A stretch of DNA of 64,000 nt from Mesorhizobium sp. M9A.F.Ca.ET.002.03.1.2 (GCF_003952365.1 NZ_CP034443.1:799001-863000); one strand, 5' to 3'; counted from the first letter of the stretch, positions 1 to 10,002 are shown. The notes: a model not told the origin generated them from the letters alone. Numbers and translations: made by a program.

Positions 1-102
1 ACCGGCCCCGACGAAGTACAGGACGATTTGCAGGATGCCCAGCAACAGCCCCGCCAGCAACGGGTAGAGATAGAGCGCAGGTGCGTTGAGGAGGTCTGCC
101 AT
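1..102 (-). CDS. Membrane protein, cut by the window edge
   Basis: Reading the minus strand from an ATG at 102 gives 34 residues, MADLLNAPAL followed by a hydrophobic run, and then leaves the window. The start lies only 5 bases after the stop of the TnpB-N/PspA-like gene, so the two are almost certainly co-transcribed. PspA-family genes often sit beside genes for small membrane or NfeD/YqiJ-like proteins, and this could be one. Too little is visible to assign a family. Confidence 0.55.
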   Translation of the reverse strand, partial: MADLLNAPALYLYPLLAGLLLGILQIVLYFVGAG

Positions 103-107
103 CGGCG

Positions 108-1226
108 TTACTTCTCGCCCTTGAGTTCACTGCGAAGCGCGGCCAGCCGGTCGTCAATCCGCCGCTGGCGGCCAAATTCTTCGAGCTCGGCCAGATCATT
201 GTCGCGCGCCGTGCCGGCGGGCAGGTCGGTCAGCCGCGCCACGCTGGACAGGGCCGCCGCTATGCGATCTTCCGGCGCCGGCTTGCGAAAGCGACCCGTG
301 GCGGCGGTCGCGCCGGGCGCCTGCGCCTCGCGGGCGCGCCGCGCGATCTTCACCCGCTCCTCAGCGTCGCGACGCGCTGCGCTCGCTGCATTCAAGGCCC
401 CACGCGCTTCATCGATGCGTACATCCACGTCGTAGATCAACTTGTCGATGGAGGTAACCTGCGCGTCGATGTCGTCCTGTCGGCCGATGCCGGCGCGGGC
501 GAGATCCTCGCGGCCGTCTTGCAGCGCGATGCGAATGTTCTGATCCAGGCCCTCGCGCTCGGCGGTGAGGTCGCCCTTTTGCAGCGTGTAGCGCTTGCGC
601 TCGGCGATCAGCGCGGCAAGGTTGGACTTCAACTCGTCGGCGGCCTTGTCGATCTCGCGGATCGCCTGCTCGGCCACCGCCTCGGGAGCCTTCTTCTCCA
701 GACCGTCGATCACGGTCGTGACCAGGCCAGCGGCAAGGCGCGAAACGCGCCCAGAAATGGATTCGGTCTGCATCGCTTCGATCTCCCTATGTTGCATGTC
801 CGCCGAAAGCGGAACGGTGAGTGAATAGTATCCGCTCTCGCGCACGAGATGGGACAGTTGCGCCTTCTCTTGGCTGTCGGAATAGCCGGTGGCCAGAAAG
901 CCGGCGATCACCCGCCCCTCGACGGTGGAAATCGACACCTTGTCGACCCCTTTGAAGGACATGAGCTTATCGTCGAGTGGCAGACGGTCGAACGACCAGG
1001 CGCCGGAGGCGTATTCACGGATGCCGTTGGTGACGAGCCGCGCCGGCAGGCCAGTCTCCGCCCGGATCGCCTCATAGGCGAGTTTCTGCAGTTCGAAAGT
1101 ATTGGTGCGGTGGGCCGAGCCAGTGCGATCCAGAACGTCGTGCATGGCGGCATAGGCGGCGAATGTCGCCTCGACGTCGCGCTCGCCGGCTTGGTCCAGG
1201 ATCAGCTTGTAACGCGCTTTCTTCAT
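108..1226 (-). CDS. PspA/IM30-like coiled-coil protein with a TnpB-like N-terminal domain
   Basis: The 372-aa product has two parts. Residues 1-146 follow the order of the N-terminal domain of TnpB/IS605 OrfB proteins: ARYKLIL opening, an ELQKLAYEAIRAETGLPARL helix (residues 45-64), the DDKLMSFKGVDKVSISTVEGR segment (about 85-105) and a GYYSLTVPL strand (132-140), which in TnpB comes just before RuvC-I. No RuvC motifs follow. Residues 150-310 instead resemble PspA/IM30: an amphipathic start, long Ala/Glu/Arg/Lys-rich heptads and LQDGREDLARAGI, close to the 'RKGKEDLARAAL' turn of PspA. The C-terminus (310-372) is basic and probably disordered. The strong site GGAGGAA precedes the ATG. PspA proteins protect membranes under stress; what the TnpB-derived part does is unknown, with RNA or protein binding being possible. 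Domain identities are by eye. Confidence 0.85.
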   Translation of the reverse strand: MKKARYKLILDQAGERDVEATFAAYAAMHDVLDRTGSAHRTNTFELQKLAYEAIRAETGLPARLVTNGIREYASGAWSFDRLPLDDKLMSFKGVDKVSISTVEGRVIAGFLATGYSDSQEKAQLSHLVRESGYYSLTVPLSADMQHREIEAMQTESISGRVSRLAAGLVTTVIDGLEKKAPEAVAEQAIREIDKAADELKSNLAALIAERKRYTLQKGDLTAEREGLDQNIRIALQDGREDLARAGIGRQDDIDAQVTSIDKLIYDVDVRIDEARGALNAASAARRDAEERVKIARRAREAQAPGATAATGRFRKPAPEDRIAAALSSVARLTDLPAGTARDNDLAELEEFGRQRRIDDRLAALRSELKGEK

Positions 1227-1242
1227 TTTGTTCCTCCTACCT

Positions 1243-1261
1243 AATCACTTAAATAGTGATT
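1243..1261. promoter_or_regulatory. Palindromic operator candidate, proximal copy
   Basis: AATCACTTAAATAGTGATT has perfect 7-base arms around a 5-base centre. It sits 17 bases upstream of the ATG of the PspA-like gene and is matched by a second copy 37 bases further upstream. The regulator is unknown. Confidence 0.6.
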
Positions 1262-1279
1262 GCAGAGAATTCAAGGGTA

Positions 1280-1298
1280 AATCACCAAAATGGTGATT
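1280..1298. promoter_or_regulatory. Palindromic operator candidate, distal copy
   Basis: AATCACCAAAATGGTGATT again has perfect 7-base arms and shares AATCAC-N7-GTGATT with the proximal copy. The 37-base offset is about 3.5 helical turns. Two copies in one short promoter suggest cooperative binding by a dimeric regulator. Confidence 0.6.
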
Positions 1299-1764
1299 GA
1301 GCTATTGGAGGGGTTAATTGGGCGTGGAGATGACCCGAAAATTGCGCGATTGAAGATTGGTTGGCGATAAGGCCGCAGCAGCTGGCCGAAATGCAACCAT
1401 ACGACGTGTGGAGCCGATCGGCCGACCAGCGCGCAGTGCCGCCGGCAGTCAATGTTCCGTCTTTGGTGCCCCCATTGCCGTGGTCCACTTCATCAGTACA
1501 CGCCGCAAAGCCGCGGGCGGAAATGGCCGACGGGGCAATATCGGTGGAGGCGTGCGCATAGGAGAAGTATCCTTCGTGGCAGGCGCATGAACTTACCGTC
1601 TTGCATGTCCTGATGCCCCAGGCGCCGACCTCCTGGCGCTGGCTGCGCGCTAGGCAATGGCGACAGGGTCGGCGCGAACCGGCTCGCCAGTTCTTCCAGG
1701 CCACGGTCATTGTAGCGCGTGAGGGACCTTGCAACCGCTCTTGCGCGGTTGCGGCCGCGCCCGA
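1299..1764. other. Intergenic stretch without a convincing gene
   Basis: About 465 bases between the PspA-like promoter and the end of the sugar ABC operon. A minus-strand open frame spans most of it (1282-1734). It lacks the strong third-position GC of its neighbours, has no good ribosome site and resembles no family I know, so it may be a decayed gene or chance. A stem-loop at 1731-1752 is listed separately. Confidence 0.5.
1731..1752 (-). terminator. Stem-loop after the sugar ABC operon
   Basis: GCAACCGC and GCGGTTGC form an 8-bp perfect stem with a 6-base loop, 12 bases beyond the stop of the ATPase gene. No clear T-tract follows on the minus strand, so it may be an mRNA-stabilising hairpin rather than a strong terminator. 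Confidence 0.45.
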
Positions 1765-2823
<1,059 letters not shown>

Positions 2824-2864
2824 TGGATTTCTCCGGGAGAAAGGGTTCCAGCTAGACTGCGGCT

Positions 2865-3686
2865 TCAGCCGCCCTTGACCGCGCCGGCGGTCAATCCCGC
2901 GACGATCTGCTTTTGCGCGAACATGGTCAGGACCAGCACCGGCAGCGTCACCACCAGCGCCGCGGCAGCGAGCGGCCCCCAGCTCACCTGCTCGTAGGAG
3001 AGCATGTTGTAGACGGCGACCGGCAGCGTGCGCGTCTCGCGGCTGGCGAGCACCACGCCGAAGACGAAATTGTTCCACGAAAAGATAACGGACAGGATGA
3101 AGGCGACAACGATGCCCGGCCTGGCGATGGGCAGGGCGACCAGCCGGAACACCTGCCAGGAGCTGGCGCCGTCGATGTTGGCCGCCTCTTCCAGCTCCAT
3201 CGGCGTGGTCTCGAAATAGCCGATCATCACCCAGACCACGATCGGCACCGTCACCACCAGATGGATGATGATCTGCGGCCAGAGCGTGCCGAGAATCCCG
3301 ATCCATTGGAACAGCAAAAACAGCGGGATGAGATAGGATAGCCCCGGCGTCATGCGGGCGATCATGATGACGACCGCCGACCTTTCGGCCTTGAGCCGGG
3401 CTATGCCGTAGCCGGCCGGCACGCCGATCAGCAGCGCCAGCAACGTCGCCGTGCCGGTCACCAGAACCGAATTCCAGAGATAGAGCAGGAAATTGTTCTC
3501 TTCGAACACCTTTACATAGTTCGACCAGGCGAAACGTTCGGGGATCAGGATCGGCGGATAGGCGCCGTTGTCGATCTCGAATTTCAGCGAAAGCGAGATC
3601 ATCCAGAGGAAGAACAGGATCGCCGGCGAGACGATGACCAGAGCCGCGAAAAACAGGCCGATCTGGTTGAGCAGACGTGACCGCAT
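2865..3686 (-). CDS. Sugar ABC transporter permease (MalG type)
   Basis: A 273-aa inner-membrane protein with about six hydrophobic helices. The cytoplasmic EAA loop is clear ([20 protein letters not shown], about residues 164-183), the site that contacts the ATPase. Size and the position of the loop fit the MalG/UgpE side of the CUT1 family. Its ATG at 3686 directly follows the TAG stop of the partner permease, so translation is likely coupled. Confidence 0.92.
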   Translation of the reverse strand: MRSRLLNQIGLFFAALVIVSPAILFFLWMISLSLKFEIDNGAYPPILIPERFAWSNYVKVFEENNFLLYLWNSVLVTGTATLLALLIGVPAGYGIARLKAERSAVVIMIARMTPGLSYLIPLFLLFQWIGILGTLWPQIIIHLVVTVPIVVWVMIGYFETTPMELEEAANIDGASSWQVFRLVALPIARPGIVVAFILSVIFSWNNFVFGVVLASRETRTLPVAVYNMLSYEQVSWGPLAAAALVVTLPVLVLTMFAQKQIVAGLTAGAVKGG

Positions 3687-4658
3687 CTATTTGCCCTCCG
3701 CGTCGATCCACAGCGAGCGCTGGCGCAGCATCAGGAGGATGAAGGACAGCGCCACGATAACGATGAAGAACACCACCGCCATGGCCGAGCCGTAGCCGAT
3801 GTCGTAGTAGGAGAAGGCGGTGTTGTAGAGATAGATGTTGATGGTTTCCGACGCCGTGCCCGGCCCGCCTTGGGTCATCGCATAGATGATGTCGAAGCTC
3901 TTCAGCGCATCGATGGTGCGGATGATCAACGCGATCATCAGGAACGGCGCGATCATCGGCAGAGTAAGGTAGCGGAATTGCTGCCAGGCATTGGCCCCGT
4001 CGATCTCCGCGCTCTCGAACGGCTCGCGCGGTACCGAGGCCAGCCCGCCCAGCACGATCAGCATCACCAGCGGCGTCCACTGCCAGGTCTCGACCGCAAC
4101 CAGCGAAGGGATGACCGTTTTGGCGTTGAATATCCATTCCTGCGCCGGGATGCCGACCAGCGACAAGAGGTAGTTGAGCACGCCGAGCTGGGGATGGAAC
4201 ATCATGGTCCAGACCAGCGCCACGGCCACGGGCGTTGCCATCATCGGCATCACGAAGACGCCGCGCAGCACGCCGCGCAGCGGAAACCTGGCGTCGAAGA
4301 TCAGGGCGGCGACAGTGCCGAAGAGCATCGGCGCTGCCACCGACAGGGAGGTGTAGGTCAATGTATGAACAAGGGATTCCCAGAATCGCGGGTCGCTGGC
4401 CAAACGGAGATAGTTTTCCATCCCGGCGAAGCTTCGCGACTGGCCGAGCGTCCAACGGTTGACACTCATCCAGAGCGTGAACGCCCAGGGAAAGATGATC
4501 ACGGCGCCGACGACGACGAGCGCCGGAACGACGAAGGGCCAGTAGTTGGGAGCCAGCCGGACCGACTGACTCTCCTCGATGGCCTGCGTCGTCGCCCCGG
4601 TGCGATCCGTCGTCACCTCGGTGCGATCCGCGGTGCGTTCTGGGGCGATGGCCGACAT
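3687..4658 (-). CDS. Sugar ABC transporter permease (MalF type)
   Basis: A 323-aa membrane protein with a polar N-terminal tail of about 35 residues and then about six membrane helices. The EAA loop reads [20 protein letters not shown]. It pairs with the MalG-type permease to form the channel. Its start overlaps the stop of the binding-protein gene by ATGA at 4658. The N-terminal tail is rich in Thr and Arg with a short repeat ([15 protein letters not shown]), which could be a low-complexity extension. Confidence 0.92.
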   Translation of the reverse strand: MSAIAPERTADRTEVTTDRTGATTQAIEESQSVRLAPNYWPFVVPALVVVGAVIIFPWAFTLWMSVNRWTLGQSRSFAGMENYLRLASDPRFWESLVHTLTYTSLSVAAPMLFGTVAALIFDARFPLRGVLRGVFVMPMMATPVAVALVWTMMFHPQLGVLNYLLSLVGIPAQEWIFNAKTVIPSLVAVETWQWTPLVMLIVLGGLASVPREPFESAEIDGANAWQQFRYLTLPMIAPFLMIALIIRTIDALKSFDIIYAMTQGGPGTASETINIYLYNTAFSYYDIGYGSAMAVVFFIVIVALSFILLMLRQRSLWIDAEGK

Positions 4659-5995
4659 CAGCCCTGCTCGCTCCTGTCGAGAACCGGCTGGAACTGCGCG
4701 GTCGCCTTCTTCAGCTCGTCGGCGGGATCGGCGCCGGCAATCATGTTGGTCAACGCCACGCCGTAGACGTCACGGAACTCGGTGACCGGGATGATCACCG
4801 GCAGCGCCAGCCTGCTGATATTGCCGGACTGAACCACGGCATCGAGCCAGCTTGCCGGCATGGTGACGCCTTCGCGCACCTTGGGATCTTCCAGCACCGA
4901 CTTGCGGAAGGGTACGCCGGCGCCGGCCTGAAGCAGGCGCGCGCCCATGGCCGGGGACACCGCCCACTGACAGAAGAGATAGGCAGCTTCCTTCTTTTCG
5001 CTGGAGGCGGTCACACCGAGGCCGTCGCCGAACGTCCCGGAGGCATGCGCCTTGGGCCCCTTGGGCATGACGCCGTAGCCGACCTTGCCGACCACGCGCG
5101 ACTTCTCGGGATTTTCCATCGGCGGAGCAAAACCGACGCCATCGAACCACATTCCGATCTTGCCTTGCAGGAAGGCGGACTGCGCTTCGGCCCAGTTGAA
5201 GCCAGTGACGCCCGGAGGAGCGGACTTGGTCATCAGCCTCTGATAGAGAGCGGCGGCCTCGATCGCCTCGGGCGTTTCGGTGCGCAGCTTCCCCTGGTCG
5301 TCGAGCGGCGTCATGTCGTAGCCGAGCATCAGCGATGTCCACACCGGCGTGTTGGCATTCTTGAGGCCGCGGGCGACAAAACCGAACGTGTTGGTCGACG
5401 GATCGGTCAGCGCCTCAGCGGCGGCCACCAATTGCTCGAACGTTTCAGGGTATTTGAGGCCCTTGGCCTCGAACAGCTCCTTGTTCCAATAGACGATCCA
5501 GTAGTCCACCGAGAAAGGCAGCGAACGCAGCACGCCCTGGCCGTCCTTGGCGAAAAGCATGCCGGCCTCGGCGAAATCGCTTTCGACCAGCCCGGGATCG
5601 GTGAGCGTCGGGTCGGCGAGATAGCCTGATATGTCGGCCAGCCAGCCGCCCTTTTCGAACTGGCGCTTCTGCACGTGGTAGCTCAGATGCACGACATCGA
5701 AGCTCGGCTTGCCGGAGCTGAGCTCGATCACCGTCTTTTGCCGCTGCTGCTGTTCCGGCGTCGCTTCGGCACTGACCTTGATGCCGGTCAGCTCCTCGAA
5801 CTCGGCGAGATATTGCATGATGGTGTCGCTGCGCGGGCTTTTCACCAGATTGACGTCGAGAGTCGTGCCGGCAAAGCGCTTCCAGTCGACGCCGGCGGAA
5901 AAGCTCGGGCGAAGGCCCGCCAGGCCTGCGGCGGCGATCGCCGTGGTTCCTGCAAGGACTTGCCTTCTTGTTGGCTTGAACGGATTGGACGACAT
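4658..5995 (-). CDS. Sugar ABC transporter substrate-binding protein, Tat-type signal
   Basis: A 445-aa periplasmic binding protein of the MalE/UgpB group (family 1 extracellular solute-binding). The N-terminus [20 protein letters not shown] carries a twin-arginine motif before a hydrophobic segment ending near FSAG, so export by Tat is likely. The ATG at 5995 is preceded by GGGAGGAA at good spacing; an upstream in-frame start at 6052 has no such site. It is the first transporter gene after the GntR regulator. The sugar is unknown, but the linked DHDPS-family enzyme suggests a sugar acid or a deoxy-keto acid precursor. Confidence 0.9.
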   Translation of the reverse strand: MSSNPFKPTRRQVLAGTTAIAAAGLAGLRPSFSAGVDWKRFAGTTLDVNLVKSPRSDTIMQYLAEFEELTGIKVSAEATPEQQQRQKTVIELSSGKPSFDVVHLSYHVQKRQFEKGGWLADISGYLADPTLTDPGLVESDFAEAGMLFAKDGQGVLRSLPFSVDYWIVYWNKELFEAKGLKYPETFEQLVAAAEALTDPSTNTFGFVARGLKNANTPVWTSLMLGYDMTPLDDQGKLRTETPEAIEAAALYQRLMTKSAPPGVTGFNWAEAQSAFLQGKIGMWFDGVGFAPPMENPEKSRVVGKVGYGVMPKGPKAHASGTFGDGLGVTASSEKKEAAYLFCQWAVSPAMGARLLQAGAGVPFRKSVLEDPKVREGVTMPASWLDAVVQSGNISRLALPVIIPVTEFRDVYGVALTNMIAGADPADELKKATAQFQPVLDRSEQG

Positions 5996-6058
5996 TTCTT
6001 CCTCCCTTTGGTTGCTGTCGTTGTGCTTTGCATCGCGGCGGCCGCGAACCATACGTCC

Positions 6059-6718
6059 TCAGATCTGGAGCGCCAACCGGCGCGCATTGTCGATATGCCG
6101 GCTGATCGCCTCGACCGCCTTTTGCGGGTCGCGGCTCTCAAGCGCTTCGATCACTGTCAGGTGCTCGTGCATCACCGGCACGACGCGCCCGTCGATGCGG
6201 AAACGCTCCTGGTGGATCAGGCGGATCTTTACCGAATTGACCAGATAGGCCTTGGCGATGATCTCGTTGCCCAGCGCATCGATGAAGGTGTCGTGCATAG
6301 CCCAGTCGATGTTCTGGGCCTTGGCCTCCATTTCCGGCGTCGGCGCCTGCGACAACGCCTGAGCCAGCATGTCCTCATGTTCGCGCCGCAGGCGGGCGAG
6401 CTCGGAGTCGGAAGCGTTGACGGTGAACAGCGCCACCGCTTCGCGCTCCATGAACAATCGAAACTGGAAGGCCTCACGGATCAGGTTGATGTCGATATGG
6501 GCGATCTGCATGCCGCGCTGCGGGATGGTCGTCAAAAGCCCCTCGGCCTCGAGGCGCGGCACGATCTCGCGGATGGCGCCAAGCGGCAGCCCGGTAAAGG
6601 CGACCAGTTCGCGCTGCGACACGAACTGTCCCGGCCGCAGATCGCGGGCCAGCAGATGCCGCGTGAAGCTGGCATAAGCTTTTTCCCTGAGGGTGGCCGG
6701 TTCGCTGCTGTCGTCCAT
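6059..6718 (-). CDS. GntR-family transcriptional regulator, FCD/FadR subgroup
   Basis: A 219-aa DNA-binding protein. The winged helix-turn-helix lies at about residues 12-72 (REKAYASFTRHLLARDLRPG, then GAIREIVPRLEAEGLL), followed by an all-helical FCD ligand domain with the usual metal/acid-binding histidines (WAMHDTFIDALGN, VMHEHLTVIEAL, HIDNARR). It lies between the DHDPS-family gene and the transporter genes in the same direction, so it probably controls its own operon; the palindrome at 7672-7683 is a candidate site. The effector is probably a sugar acid or pathway intermediate. Confidence 0.88.
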   Translation of the reverse strand: MDDSSEPATLREKAYASFTRHLLARDLRPGQFVSQRELVAFTGLPLGAIREIVPRLEAEGLLTTIPQRGMQIAHIDINLIREAFQFRLFMEREAVALFTVNASDSELARLRREHEDMLAQALSQAPTPEMEAKAQNIDWAMHDTFIDALGNEIIAKAYLVNSVKIRLIHQERFRIDGRVVPVMHEHLTVIEALESRDPQKAVEAISRHIDNARRLALQI

Positions 6719-6742
6719 TTCAGCGCGCTTCTTCCTTGCCGG

Positions 6743-7633
6743 TCAGGCCGGCTCTGTCGCAAACAGCCGATCATAGGCGGCAGCAAGCTGTTGCCGCCCC
6801 TGCGAAGCGATCGGCTCCAGCGGCGGACGGACCGCCAGCCAGCCCTCGTCGCCGGTCTTGCGCGCCACCATGACCTTCACCGCCGGGATGACCGGATATT
6901 TGAGCAATTCGAGCACGAAGCTCTCGACGCGGGCATCGTCGCGCCCGTCCTCGGCCATGGCGCGGATTTCGCCGGTGACGAAATTGGCCATGCCGGAAAT
7001 GGCGCCCTGCCCGCCCTGGCGCACGCTTCTGGCCAGGTGCCGCTCGTCGCCGATCAGGATCACCAGGTCGCCATGAGCGCTTAGCAGCGCCTCGCTGTAG
7101 CTCCAGTCGCCCCCCGAATCCTTGACACCAGCGACCACGCCGGGGAAGGCCGCACGCAGCCTGCCGATCAGGGCAAGCGGGAGCGGCACCATGGTGACGG
7201 AAGGGATGTTATAAAGGAGGACGCCGCGAGCCAGTGGGCCGAGCCCGGCGAAGACGGCGGAAAACCATCCGAACAGCCCGTCCTCGCCGACATTCTTGAA
7301 GTAGCTCGGTGGAGCCAGCAGGATGTTGCGGACGCCGCACTGCAAGGCGTGTCGCGCCTGTTCGGCGGCGTCTTCGGCCGCATCGACCAGCACGCCGGCG
7401 ACGAGCTGATGTGCCGGAATGCCGGCGGCCAGCATGGCCTCGGTGACGATCCGCCGCTCTCGGGTGCCCACGGAGGCGCCTTCCCCGGTGGTGCCGAAGA
7501 GCGTTGCGCTGCTGCAGCCGGCGCCAAGGCAAGCCTGGGCGTGCGCAACCATGGGAGAGATGGCGATTTGCCCGGACGCATCAAAAGGCGTGGTGAGGGC
7601 AACCGAAAGACCAAAGCGCGAAGCCACTGCCAT
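6743..7633 (-). CDS. DHDPS/NAL-family lyase or dehydratase
   Basis: A 296-aa TIM-barrel enzyme of the dihydrodipicolinate synthase/N-acetylneuraminate lyase superfamily. The GTTGEGAS substrate loop (about residues 47-54), the tyrosine in LLYNIPS and the Schiff-base lysine in GVKDSGGD are all present. Since it heads a sugar-uptake operon, it is more likely to cleave or dehydrate a keto-deoxy sugar acid than to make lysine. ATG at 7633 is preferred over the TTG at 7642, which would place the GGAGAG site inside the gene. Confidence 0.87.
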   Translation of the reverse strand: MAVASRFGLSVALTTPFDASGQIAISPMVAHAQACLGAGCSSATLFGTTGEGASVGTRERRIVTEAMLAAGIPAHQLVAGVLVDAAEDAAEQARHALQCGVRNILLAPPSYFKNVGEDGLFGWFSAVFAGLGPLARGVLLYNIPSVTMVPLPLALIGRLRAAFPGVVAGVKDSGGDWSYSEALLSAHGDLVILIGDERHLARSVRQGGQGAISGMANFVTGEIRAMAEDGRDDARVESFVLELLKYPVIPAVKVMVARKTGDEGWLAVRPPLEPIASQGRQQLAAAYDRLFATEPA

Positions 7634-7671
7634 GCTCTCCAAAATATCAATCTGCGCGCAGTACTATCACG

Positions 7672-7683
7672 CTAACATGTTAG
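7672..7683. promoter_or_regulatory. GntR-type operator candidate
   Basis: CTAACATGTTAG is a perfect 12-base palindrome 38 bases upstream of the DHDPS-family start codon. Its length and position fit an operator for the FCD/GntR regulator encoded by the second gene of the operon. Confidence 0.5.
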
Positions 7684-7771
7684 TTGTAAATCGAAGCGGC
7701 GCCCTTTTTCGTCACATCGGACATACGCAAGGCGGATTTGGGCGAGTGCGGTCCTTCCGGCAGCGCAACCC

Positions 7772-9058
7772 CTACTGCCCCGTCGCGTCCGCGTAGATGT
7801 CGAGAACACCGGTGATGCTGCCGATCAGAAGGTCGTGCGCGACGGGCCTGACCCGGCCTGCCGCAACATCGGCATCGAGCAGCCCCAGATGCTGGCTGAT
7901 CAGAGGCCGGGGAATGTCCTTGTCGCCCAGCACGTTCAGCAGCTTGCGTGTTGCGTGCTGCGCGTCTGGCGTCGGCCAGTAGTAGCGGATGCGGTCGCTG
8001 AAGGAGAAATGCCGCTGCACGCGCTGCTCGTCCGGCGTGCCCGGATAGTATTTCTGCCAGTTGTCCGGCGACGCCAGCATGATGCGCTCCATCGCGACAG
8101 GCAGGCCTTCGCGCGAAGGGTCCGGCGCGAGCACATCGGCGATGTGGCTGAGCCCATACAGCGCTTCGCGAAGTGCGAAGGTCAGCCAGGGGCCGACCTT
8201 AAGGATGGCAAAACCGTCGCGAACGAGAGCGTTAAGCGCTTCGGCCGACTGGTAGTCGGTCGAATGCGCTTCAAAAACGAATTGCGGCATGCGGTCGAGC
8301 ACAGCCACCAGTTCGGTCGCCTTGGCCGGCGCATAGGGCACGATCTCGGTGTTGCCGAACTCGACGCCGGGCTGGACGACGACGCCGACCGAACGGGCAA
8401 AAGCGTCGTCGAGGCCGGCGCGGGAAAACGCTCGGGCGTGTATCTCCACGGTGCGCGAAGCATCGTCGGGCGCGGTCACATGCAGGTGGTCGAGCGCCTC
8501 CAGCGCGCCGCCCGGCACCGGCACTTCGGTGCCTATGACATAGACGGGTTTTTCGCCGCCTGCCCGCTCGACTGCCGCCTCGGCAATAGCCGCAAGTTCG
8601 GCCGCGCGTGCGGCAATCGTTTCGTCGGCAAGCACGGGAGGATCGTCGGCGCAGGCCATGCTCGTATCCAAATGCATCTTGGTGAAGCCGGCGCTCGCAT
8701 AGGCGTCGATCATCGCCGCAGCGTTCTTCATGGCGGCGGTAGCCGCCATGTGCTTCCACGGATTGGGTCCAAGATGGTCGCCGCCAAAAATCAGGCGATC
8801 GACGGGGAAGCCGACTTTCTGCGCACGCGCCTCGACGAAGCCGCGGAAGCCTGCCGGCGTCATCCCGGTATAGCCGCCCTCGTGGTTCACCTGATTGCAG
8901 GTGGCTTCGATCAGCACATCCGCGTTCCGCGCCACGCCGTGACGCAGGGCGGCCTCGATGACCAGCGGATGCGCCGAGCAGACCGAAGTGATGCCGCTTC
9001 TCTCGCCTGCGGCGCGCCTGGCCGCAATGTTTGCAAGCCTCCGCGTCGCGGCACTCAC
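7772..9058 (-). CDS. GatZ/KbaZ-family protein, probable D-tagatose-6-phosphate 4-epimerase
   Basis: A 428-aa TIM-barrel protein of the GatZ/KbaZ family (PF08013). Typical segments are ITSVCSAHPLVIEAAL, IEATCNQVNHEGGYTGMTP, GGDHLGPNPW and FEAHSTDYQ. Automated annotation usually calls this the non-catalytic subunit of tagatose-bisphosphate aldolase, but no KbaY/GatY partner is visible in the window. In Agrobacterium tumefaciens a PF08013 member beside a PfkB kinase was shown to epimerise D-tagatose 6-phosphate to D-fructose 6-phosphate, and the same pair occurs here. The start is GTG at 9058, overlapping the kinase TGA as GTGA; the frame is open further upstream but only inside the kinase gene. 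Confidence 0.85.
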   Translation of the reverse strand: MSAATRRLANIAARRAAGERSGITSVCSAHPLVIEAALRHGVARNADVLIEATCNQVNHEGGYTGMTPAGFRGFVEARAQKVGFPVDRLIFGGDHLGPNPWKHMAATAAMKNAAAMIDAYASAGFTKMHLDTSMACADDPPVLADETIAARAAELAAIAEAAVERAGGEKPVYVIGTEVPVPGGALEALDHLHVTAPDDASRTVEIHARAFSRAGLDDAFARSVGVVVQPGVEFGNTEIVPYAPAKATELVAVLDRMPQFVFEAHSTDYQSAEALNALVRDGFAILKVGPWLTFALREALYGLSHIADVLAPDPSREGLPVAMERIMLASPDNWQKYYPGTPDEQRVQRHFSFSDRIRYYWPTPDAQHATRKLLNVLGDKDIPRPLISQHLGLLDADVAAGRVRPVAHDLLIGSITGVLDIYADATGQ

Positions 9059-10002
9059 TGCGCGGTCTTCCCTGTGGCGATGAAGGCCTCGACCGCGGCA
9101 AGCGGGAAAATGCCTTCCATAGGCCCCTTGCGGGTGACGGCGAGCGCACCGCAGGCATTGGCGATCCACAGCGCCTCTACGGGAGCCGCCCCGCGCAGCC
9201 AGAACGAGACGAAGGCAGCACCGAAGCAATCACCCGCGCCTGTCGGATCGACCTCGTCGACGGCAAAGCCGGGCGAGGCGACCGCACCGTGGCGGTCATG
9301 ATAGACGGCGCCGGCGGCGCCTTTCTTCAGGACGATGCAGGACAGGCCACGGGCCAGCAATTCATCGATCGCGCCCTTCTCGTCCTTCGCGGATGAGAAC
9401 AGGAAGAGTTCCTCGCCACTCGGCAGGAAGATGTCGGCTCGCGAAAGCACGCGATCGAGCGCCCCGCGCATGCCGGACGCTGCCATGATCTCCCGGCGGA
9501 TGTTCGGATCGAAGGAAACTGTTCCTCCTTTGGCCTTGATAGTCTCGATCGCCGACAGCGCCACCGCGACGGCACGGTCGGAAAACAGCGACGAGCCCAT
9601 GACATGGACGTGATCGGCACCGGCCAGCAGCGTTGTCGCCGCCGCGTCGGTCTCGATCAGGCCGGAGGCGCTGTTGCGGATGTTGAAGACGAAGTGCCGG
9701 CTGGCGTCGGCCCGGTAGGTGACGAAAGCCGTGCCCGTCGCATGGCCCTCGTGAACCGCGATCGCCGACACGTCGGCGCCCAGCGCCCGCAGCCGCTCGA
9801 TGTTCAGCCTGCCGAAATCGTCGTCGCCGACGGCGCCGATGAGGCCGGCCGGCTGGCCGAGCGCCGCCGCCTGGCCGATGAAGATGGCGGGCGCGCCGGA
9901 AGGATAAGGCCCAAGCAGCGGACCAGGCTCAAGAAAACTCTGACCGATCCGTTCGGCCATGATCTCGACCAGAATCTCGCCGGCACTGACCAGCTTCTTC
10001 AT
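9055..10002 (-). CDS. PfkB-family sugar kinase, probable D-tagatose kinase
   Basis: A 315-aa ribokinase-like enzyme. It has the N-terminal GEILVEIM start, the central SFDPNIRRE segment and the C-terminal DPTGAGDCFGAAF signature, whose aspartate is the catalytic base. It is coupled by a GTGA overlap to the GatZ-family gene. In Agrobacterium this gene pair phosphorylates D-tagatose at C6, so that function is inferred here. ATG at 10002 sits about 9 bases from GGGAGGGA; an in-frame TTG at 10011 lies too close to that site. Confidence 0.85.
   Translation of the reverse strand: MKKLVSAGEILVEIMAERIGQSFLEPGPLLGPYPSGAPAIFIGQAAALGQPAGLIGAVGDDDFGRLNIERLRALGADVSAIAVHEGHATGTAFVTYRADASRHFVFNIRNSASGLIETDAAATTLLAGADHVHVMGSSLFSDRAVAVALSAIETIKAKGGTVSFDPNIRREIMAASGMRGALDRVLSRADIFLPSGEELFLFSSAKDEKGAIDELLARGLSCIVLKKGAAGAVYHDRHGAVASPGFAVDEVDPTGAGDCFGAAFVSFWLRGAAPVEALWIANACGALAVTRKGPMEGIFPLAAVEAFIATGKTAQ

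Noticed and set aside
1282..1734. 150-codon minus-strand frame between the PspA-like promoter and the sugar operon
   Set aside because: No ribosome site, mixed third-position composition and no family likeness; cysteine-rich composition looked odd but not enough to call a gene.
7772..9058. Call as catalytic tagatose-bisphosphate aldolase
   Set aside because: GatZ/KbaZ proteins are not class II aldolase catalytic subunits, and no KbaY partner is seen; the kinase pairing fits the 4-epimerase role better.
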